This document shows positions 56,833 through 64,000 of a stretch of 64,000 nucleotides of DNA, piece after piece. A program made the position numbers and the translations under genes. Source of the stretch: Latrodectus hesperus (taxonomy: Eukaryota > Arthropoda > Arachnida > Araneae > Theridiidae); assembly GCA_037975125.1 (NCBI GenBank), contig JAJQOW010000025.1:293501-357500 (forward strand). The letters are read 5' to 3'. Every line of letters starts with the position of its first letter. Positions within the stretch are counted from its first letter, which is position 1. The notes beneath the pieces were generated by a model. The model made no database searches. It saw nothing but the letters and a program-made list of their open reading frames with translations, and had not been told where the DNA came from.

Positions 56833-59800
56833 CCCTTTAACCGGCTATCCCGAGTACACTCGGGCAAACATTTTTGTGCGTTTTCTGGCTATCCCGAGCC
56901 CCTTGGTAGGGGCAATGGGCTTCAACGCAGTACTTTAAATTCAACCCCCCGAATTAATGGATTGCCGTGAAATCGTGGCTTGGGAACTTACTTACTGAAC
57001 GGTCATGGTTGATTTAACTAATGTGAGTGGGAATCGAAAGTATTTCAAGAAAGCAACCATTTTACTTTTCTATATTTATTCACATTTAAATTTTCATAGC
57101 TGAAGACTCTCTAATTTTTGCGATTTATAAAAAGTATATTTAATACTAATTTTCATTACATTTTTTATCAAGTTTTTAAATAACATTATTTAGTTTCTTT
57201 GTATAATACACACATATTATATAAATATATTGTTTATAATTTAATTGGAAACTGGAAATAATGAGATTATATTAATATGGGACTTAGTGACAAGGTTAAA
57301 ATAATGAGGAATCTATATAATTTAAATATTCAAAAATATGAAATTTGAAAAAGTTAAAAAATTTTCTTAAAATTAGAATGGATAAAATAAGTAATAAATT
57401 GAATATTATTTTTTTAAACATTTGAATGAATTTAGTATTTTAAACAATTTTGTAATGATTTTTGTACGTATTTAATCCTTGTAATCTCTCAGATTTTAAC
57501 TAATTTCCCAGTGAACCTAATTTTAATTTATAAATTAAATAATTTGTTTCTAGAGTTATCATTTTAAATGCTTATATATTTTTATTAATGATTAACAAAA
57601 AATCGGAAATCTTAGTTATATCAAATATGTGTTTATATAAATAAAATATTAAAGTTTAAATCATTTTTTGTTGAATGTAAGAAAAAAATAATATTATAAA
57701 TCGAACTAAATTCTCTCACACTTGATTTTAAAATGTAAAACTTTAAATTTTAAAATATTAAATTAAGTTTTAACGTTTAACTGTATTTAAATTTTTAATA
57801 ATGAAATTATTTCCATAGAAAACTAATATTTATGGCATTATTTCATCAGATACATATACATTTATAATAAAATGTAAATTATGCTTAAATGTTAGTATGA
57901 TTCATACCCTTACTGAAGACACTTCCAAATATTTTATTTTATACATGTGACATGAAAATATTTGCTAATAAATGTTATAATTATGCTTTGAAGGTTTATT
58001 ACTTATTATATTTATTTATAAAAACAATTAAAAATATGAAAATAAATCGAGGGATATAAAACTCAGTCAAAGCATAAATCTTAACATCATGAAATTTTTA
58101 ATTCTATTTCGTAACATCGCGTTGATAAGCTTTGTTTGGAATCAAGTATTCAGTTTTAAAAAATACGGTCTTAAAATAATATTAATTTTCTAAAATTTAC
58201 AGAATTTTCACCACTTAGGCTAACAGTTTTCTTCTGTGAATTGAAGAATAATTTGCAAACTATCAATCAAAATATAAACTTATTTAGACTCCATATTTTA
58301 GAATATAAAAATGATTTTTCAAATTTAGATAATATGTAATTTAGACAATTAAAATTATTCAAAGCAAAATTCAAAAATGTACCACAAAAAATAATATTTA
58401 TTAATTCTTAATCTAAAAAATCATGACAAATTATATGCTATTGAAATTTTTTTTAAATATATAAGCTTAGGAAGCGTATAAGGCATTATAGAAATTTATG
58501 ATACTGGAAGGAATATGAAAAAGGTAGATAACCATATACAAAAATTGATTTGGTGCTTTGAAAATTTTAAGCAACAATTGTAAAATTATTTCTAAAAGCA
58601 ATCAAAAGGATTATTATTTAAAAATAATTATCCTTTTTTAAATTTTATATCCACATTATATCAATAAACACATATTATATACATTTTTATCATAAATGTG
58701 TACTAGTCAAATTGGTTTCATGTTTTGAGAAAATTGAAGCTTACTATAGCAACGTTAAATAAAATAAAATTTTGAAAATCAAATATCTACTCAGATTTTA
58801 CTTTCGAAATAGTAGAAATAATTATTTCTCCTTATATCATGCAATTCAAAAAATAATAGAAATAAATGGAACTCATATATATTGTTAAATGTAAATATAT
58901 TTTGCATTTATTGTAATGTTTACTGTCACATTTTAAAATATTTTTTCACTAATTTTATTTAATATGTTTTCATAATTTTTTCATACTATTGAAATAATAC
59001 CATAAAGATTTCCTTGCTTTTATTCTCCTTCTAAAATTTTTCAGCGTGAGATACAACATTTTATTATTTGTGCAAAACAATTTAAGAAATATAAAAGATA
59101 TCTAATCACAACATGAATCTTATATCGAGATATATTTCTTGCATAGTTAGAAACTCAGAAATCTTTCTCTACAAAGAATTTAATATGTAATTTAATGCAT
59201 GTTATTTTAATACGTAAAAAAATTAAAAGCTTAATTAATTCCCAAACAATAGACTTCAAATTATATTTTAAAAAATTTTGAATGTACAATTTATATTCAA
59301 ATAAAAAATTTACAAAATTTCAACTGAAATGAATAGTTTACAATAAACTCTGAAGTCTATTGTTAAGCAATTAATCTAGCTTTTTATTTTTTAAGCTATT
59401 AAAATTTTAAAATTTTTTCAAAATTCTTCAATTTGTGTATAAAGCAACAGAGCTGTTTCTTTCAATAATTTTGAAAATTATTTGATGATTTTAAAAAATA
59501 GTGTTGACTTTGAAAAGTATCGACACTAATTAAAATCAATTAATAATTAAATTGCAAATTAACGCGTTTTAAAAGCTATTTAAATCATTTATTCATTGAG
59601 TTAGCTATCATATATATATATATTCTTTATTTAAGAATTTTAAATATAAAAACTGCGTAGAAGTAAATTAAATTTATTGATAATAATTTTCAAAATAATG
59701 AAATAAAATTTATATTAATTGTAATTAAAAAATTATAATAGAGACTTGTAGAAATTTTCAAGCAGAACATTCATAAAGAAAACTACTAGCACACGTGGGT

Positions 59801-60035
59801 TTCTTCAGCTGACAACGATTGATGGTCTTTCCCCACTGCAAGTGATTAGAATGTGATTATTGTGAGGTGGTCGAGGGTAAAACGGAAATACGCCTCATCA
59901 AGAGTTAGAGGCTTTTGTATTCTTGACAAGTTCTAAAGGGGGAAAAACTTGCATTGCAGTGAAAGCCAAAACTATGTTGCCACCGCGAAGCAAAAATGAA
60001 GCACTTTCTTCACTGAACCCCAGACGGTTAAGGGG
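56833..60035. mobile_element. Large non-coding TTAA-bounded element (3.2 kb)
   Basis: TTAA at 56829-56832 and 60036-60039. Ends CCCTTTAACCGGCT and, reverse complemented, CCCCTTAACCGTCT, a good terminal repeat. Near the left end, GGCTATCCCGAG occurs twice, the first as a palindrome at 56849-56864. About 250 bp at each end is less AT-rich, while 57.1-59.7 kb is very AT-rich and shows no transposase. Looks like a piggyBac-type non-autonomous element, or two solo ends joined by acquired DNA. Confidence 0.7.
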
Positions 60036-60192
60036 TTAAAACATATTTAATATTAAAATTTTTAAATATAAGCTGGTATGGAACACACATTGGTTGAGTT
60101 TTACGATCATTTGTATGTACGAATAGGAAGACAGAAGTAATCAAATAGTTTATTTTGATTGGAAAATTCGTATAAATTTTATTTGTTTGTGT

Positions 60193-60197
<5 letters not shown>

Positions 60198-60269
<72 letters not shown>
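60198..60269. repeat. (TA)n microsatellite
   Basis: About 72 bp of TA repeat. Confidence 0.97.
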
Positions 60270-60270
<1 letters not shown>

Positions 60271-60457
60271 CGAAAGACTCAGACTCAAGGAAACGATTAT
60301 CCTCATTAATCTCTTCGACTTAAATTCGACCCCCTTGTTACCTTTTATTCCCTATTAAAGATCTTATTAAAAAACAACAGCTCGTCCGTGTTTATTGCCA
60401 TGTGGTGCAAAAACCGATTTTTTTAATTATGTTTTCAGGTATGAACATGTTATACGG

Positions 60458-60831
60458 GAGGGCCGTGATAGCCTAGTGGTTAGGGTATTGGCTTCCATCC
60501 TTAAGGGTGGGGTTCGAATCCCAATGCCGCCAAAGACCCACCGAATACATGCGATATACGTCCTCCTTAAATCTGTGGAATCAAAAGTCCTGTGGTCGGT
60601 TGTTGAGCAGTTACAATGGATGCAATGGTCTGGAGAAATTTACTGTCCCTTCAGATTAATACCTAAATTGAGGGAGTAGATCCTCTAGTGCTGCCATCTA
60701 TCGGAGAATTTGAAGAGCAAAAGTCGTACTTTCACCTTTATGGTGCTCTGATTAAAAACAGACGCACTCAATTGACTTAAATTCGCTTAGCCAAGGTATA
60801 GCTTGGCTTGTCCAAGTGTCATTATAACAAC
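60458..60831 (+). mobile_element. tRNA-derived SINE, family 4 (374 bp)
   Basis: Exact 14-bp duplication AACATGTTATACGG (60444-60457 and 60832-60845). Head GGGCCGTGATAGCCTAGTGG with A box, B box GGGTTCGAATCCC at about 60511, tRNA-like 3' end ATGCCGCCA, then a 290-bp body and an AACAAC tail. Confidence 0.95.
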
Positions 60832-61070
60832 AACATGTTATACGGTCTGTAGAATAACCTTATCCTAATCGTGCGCTATGTTGAGATTAAACTGTAATGT
60901 TAATTCAATGGAAAATTTCTTTATTTATGTTTCTCAAATATTATATTATTGAACTTATATTTCTTATAAATTTTGACAACTTGTTAATGTAGCTTTTTTT
61001 TTTAAAAATTTTTCTGAAAAACAATTTCAATTATTATTTAAATAGATTTAAATTCATGCAGAACTTAAAT

Positions 61071-61239
61071 CTTGTTGTTGTTGATTTATTTTACCCGATC
61101 TTGCCAGTGGCTAGACCAAGTCCACGAGCCAAAAGATCTTCAAGTACAATCATAAACCAGAAGAGAACTGGTCCTCCCTGTCATGACCCCCACAGTTCAT
61201 CAAGTGGTCTGGAGAGGAATACACAGAGTTACATTTCGC
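61071..61239 (-). mobile_element. 5'-truncated retroposon, minus strand
   Basis: 10-bp duplication GAACTTAAAT (61061-61070 and 61240-61249). On the minus strand the insert ends in CAACAACAACAAG, a microsatellite tail like the family-4 SINE. No tRNA head visible. Probably a 5'-truncated SINE or LINE tail. Confidence 0.75.
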
Positions 61240-61249
61240 GAACTTAAAT

Positions 61250-61700
61250 ATACAATAATTTATTATACTCTGAAATATAGTTTATCTTACTTTTAAATAT
61301 ATTTCTTATAATTTATTTTACTCTGAAATTTAACTGCGAAGAAATCAAAATCTTGGGCATTCAAATGTCGAGGATATTATTTCATTTTTCAGATTGTAGA
61401 ATGATATTGACGAGATCTGGAAAAAGAATGAATTCCTAAGGTGAACACAGTCTTATAGGTTGTTCGCTGAGAAAAGTAAACAATTACTTTTCTTTTAGCT
61501 TTCAGAGCAGCTAATTTTTTTTATTTTTCCCTTCAGCTGGACGAATGTGACAAATTTTGTTGCTATTTTGAATAATCTCGCTTCTTTTCTTAAGTCTGTT
61601 TATGAAGTAAAGGAAATTTAGTATCCGCAGAGTTTCCTTTTGTTGGTAATTATTAAACAAGGCAAACAAGAAAGTCATTGCGTTTTTAATGACCCATAAG
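61250..61700. other. Spacer next to a mariner fragment
   Basis: No feature recognised; the right part may hold the 3' end of the mariner. Confidence 0.5.
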
Positions 61701-62360
61701 AGCATGACCTACAGAAAGTGTAGCCTATTGTTCGTCCTCCAAGAAATCACCATCGGCATCCAACACCATCTGCCAACGTGTCTACAGTTGTGTAGTAGCC
61801 TGGCGTTAAAACTCAGGTGTTTTGAACGCAAAGAAGTTCGCAAGTGCTTGGCATAAGTCTGCTTCATTGGTGAAGTATTTTTCACGAAGCTGATTGTCCA
61901 GGAAATGGAAGAGGAGATAATCTGATGGTGTAAGGTCAGGTGAGTAAGGAGACTGGCACAAAGTCTCCAAACCAAGTCGCTGTATGATATTCCTGGCCAC
62001 ACGCTTGACATACAGCCTTGCGTTATCGGCCAAGAACAGTACACCCTTGCGATTAACCACTACTGACTCCTTCTATTGCAATGCTTGCTGCGCACACTTT
62101 CCAATTGCAACGAGTACAGGTCCGCAGTGACCATTTTGCCCATTGGTAGCAGCTCGTAGCGAGCCACTAGACGACTAGTCTACTGACACAAAGCATAATC
62201 TTGCGTGGTTGTATAGATGACCTGCCAATGCCTCACCGTATTTTCATTCACAGCTTTACCTGAAACGCTTGACACATTCGGCGGCTTGATGCAGCTGCTG
62301 ATAAGTCGATTTTGAAATCAAACAACAGCAAACAAGCTCATCCAATTTGTCCATCTCTTT
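61700..62360 (-). pseudogene. Mariner transposase fragment, different subfamily
   Basis: Minus strand: YELLPMGKMVTADLYSLQLE, then VVNRKGVLFLADNARLYVK (second catalytic Asp), YSPDLTPSDYLLFHFL (third Asp, 34 residues later), then FFAFKTPEF, a stop, and RWQMVLDADGDFLED near the C-terminus. Resembles the mariner group that includes SETMAR rather than the copies at 30 and 48 kb. Upstream frames are broken; terminal repeats not identified. Confidence 0.82.
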
Positions 62361-62739
62361 TCGGTATTGTGTGATCTATGATTGATAAATATGCACGGTC
62401 AACCTATTTTTATAACGACTGATTTCCTTTTCTCAACTGACCGGTGTCTCAACCACGCCATACACTAATTTGCGTACTTATTCTCACTTCATTCAGTTAC
62501 ACTTCACACTAGCACATCTGTCATTAATTAGAGGATATTATTTCAAGGAAATAACATTTGAACTTAGCGGATATTATCCCATCGCGTACATTAATTTTCT
62601 GGATTCTTTGAGAGGTTTATATTGTTACAAAGTTTGTAAATATTTTTTGTATTCGTCTTCAGATATCGTAGACAGACCAAAGATCAAATTCTGGAACAAA
62701 AATCGATAGATATAGGCTTACGTTAAGAACGACTTATCC
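62361..62739. other. Spacer
   Basis: Balanced composition up to about 62460, perhaps more mariner DNA; no gene recognised. Confidence 0.45.
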
Positions 62740-63175
62740 AGTGATATGGCGGGTTGGCAACCACTTGGCAAGATTCTTGGCGACAATTTGTCGAGATTAT
62801 TAGCGAATTGGCGAAAAATGGGTAGTTCTGGAAACTTTCACCACCTACGCTATTGGGCCATTAGTGAGCTCTTGGGCCTGGAAGCGTCCAAAACCTTGGA
62901 AAAAGACCTAGGCTTTCACGCCAAGTAAGCTATAAATATCGTTCCATGTGCCGAGTCAGTTTCTGAGTTTCCAGTGGCAGTGATAAGCTAGTGGATACGA
63001 GCTGTCTGTCTGGGTTATTTGAAGACCTCTCTCTTTGGGAACTGTTTACCTTTGAATTGATACTATATAATTGTTATTCGTAACTGCTAGGTTTTTCCGG
63101 CATCTTGTAGAAAGTTCTACAAATAAAACTCATGTCATTGTTCAGAGCTTATTTCCTCGACTCTCAATCAACACA
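62740..63175 (+). mobile_element. Possible solo LTR
   Basis: A GC-richer 430-bp block with LTR-like order: TATAAATA at 62931, then about 190 bp later AATAAA at 63122-63127, then a 50-bp tail ending near AATCAACA. It starts near TGATATGGCGGG. No second LTR, primer site or pol gene, and I could not confirm a target duplication. Confidence 0.35.
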
Positions 63176-63823
63176 AATCCCGAAGCTCGGTATAATATTA
63201 TAAAATTGCGATTTTATTATCTTTAACAATGAGGTTTACCATTTTCTGTCCATTGTTCATTGCTATAAATTCTAACGATAATGAAAAATTTTGAAACTTA
63301 TTTGGTAACAAGGAAAGAAACTTGACCGGAAAATTTACAAAGTAATTAGTTACTTCTTAATATATCTTAAAAGACTGATGAAAGAGAGAATTAAATCTAT
63401 AAAGAATTTTTTTAATTAAAGTAGTAAGAATTTAATATTATAGAATTATATATCTTCGTTATTTATATAAAATGACCATAAGTATCTTGAGTATCTAAGT
63501 ATATAGTACCATAAGTATCTAGTGAATCTCAACTACTGTGCAGGGGCACATTTGTATGCCGCCAAATTTTAAAAATATCATATGATTATTTTTAAAATTA
63601 TAAAAAAATATTTAAACTGTTGTTGCATTTTTAAATTGTTGTCAAATAATAATCATATGATACTAGAATAAAAATTATAATTCTTTTTTTATGAAGAGTA
63701 AAGTAATAAACGCTCTTTTTTTGCAGTACAATATTTTATTTTACATTCAAAATTGATGCAAAGATCCTTATGTAGGAAATTAATTATTTGTTGCGATAGA
63801 AAAATCTGAAAATATTCATTGCA
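63176..63823. other. AT-rich spacer
   Basis: Contains an imperfect inverted repeat around AATCATATGAT (63578-63662); no gene recognised. Confidence 0.6.
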
Positions 63824-63905
63824 ATTAGATTAGATTAGATTAGATTAGATACATTAGACATTACATTAGATTAGATTAGATTACATTACAGAACAATTAG
63901 ATTAC
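63824..63905. repeat. (ATTAG)n pentanucleotide repeat with variants
   Basis: Runs of ATTAG with interspersed ATTAC variants over about 80 bp. It is not the TTAGG arthropod telomere unit. Confidence 0.92.
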
Positions 63906-64000
63906 ATGCAAATAACAAAAAATGCATAGTTTGTAAAGTATGCGGAGTATTTAAAATGACAGGTAGATTTCTTAAACAGCAAAAATTCATTTGTTTTGTA

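Noticed and set aside
60395..60679. 94-residue frame near 60.4 kb
   Set aside because: It runs through a tRNA-derived SINE head and body and is not a gene.
63824..63905. CRISPR-like or telomeric array
   Set aside because: Tandem pentamers without spacers, and the unit is not TTAGG.

Overview
This is an AT-rich animal nuclear sequence with GT-AG introns, long (TA)n microsatellites and many transposable elements. I infer an arthropod, most likely a spider or other chelicerate. That rests on the transposon mix (mariner D34D, Tc1, hAT, TTAA/piggyBac-like, Jockey-type LINEs, several tRNA-derived SINE families) and on protein likeness remembered rather than searched.

Layout. Positions 1-3889 (minus strand) hold the first two coding exons of an MRG15/MORF4L1-type chromodomain gene that continues off the left edge. 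Its start codon faces, 439 bp away, the start codon of a complete eight-exon STK40 pseudokinase gene (4329-18143, plus strand, 433 residues). STK40 introns carry an internally deleted hAT element (11002-12587) and a small retroposon (16431-16667). From 18.1 to 22.7 kb I see only the 3' UTR and featureless AT-rich DNA.

From 22.7 to 36.2 kb is a transposon graveyard: an orphan Jockey-type ORF1 relic, a THAP-like fragment, two tail-to-tail copies of one LINE family with a short mid-repetitive sequence around them, a dead mariner, a deleted piggyBac-like element with TTAA ends, two different SINEs, a hAT-like non-autonomous element and a near-perfect 61-bp hairpin.

From 36.2 to 47.6 kb lie two paralogous single-exon C2H2 zinc-finger genes. 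They arose by a segmental duplication that includes upstream non-coding DNA. The right copy (46205-47242, ten finger units) looks intact. The left copy (37594-38340, eight fingers) has lost its N-terminus and first two fingers to stops. Between them are an old SINE split by a TTAA element and a pogo/Tigger-like relic.

From 47.7 to 64 kb is more mobile DNA: a second mariner, a LINE RNase H/C-terminal relic, five further SINE-type insertions, a Tc1-like element carrying two SINEs with clear target duplications, a 3.2-kb TTAA-bounded non-coding element, another mariner fragment, a possible solo LTR and a pentanucleotide repeat.

Only STK40, MRG15 and the right zinc-finger gene look like normal host genes. 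The left zinc-finger ORF may be a truncated gene or decaying. I found no convincing stand-alone tRNA, rRNA or CRISPR array. No unknown multi-gene system is evident. The most notable signals are the head-to-head MRG15/STK40 pair, the precise nested insertions, the TTAA family with repeated subterminal palindromes, and the duplicated zinc-finger block.
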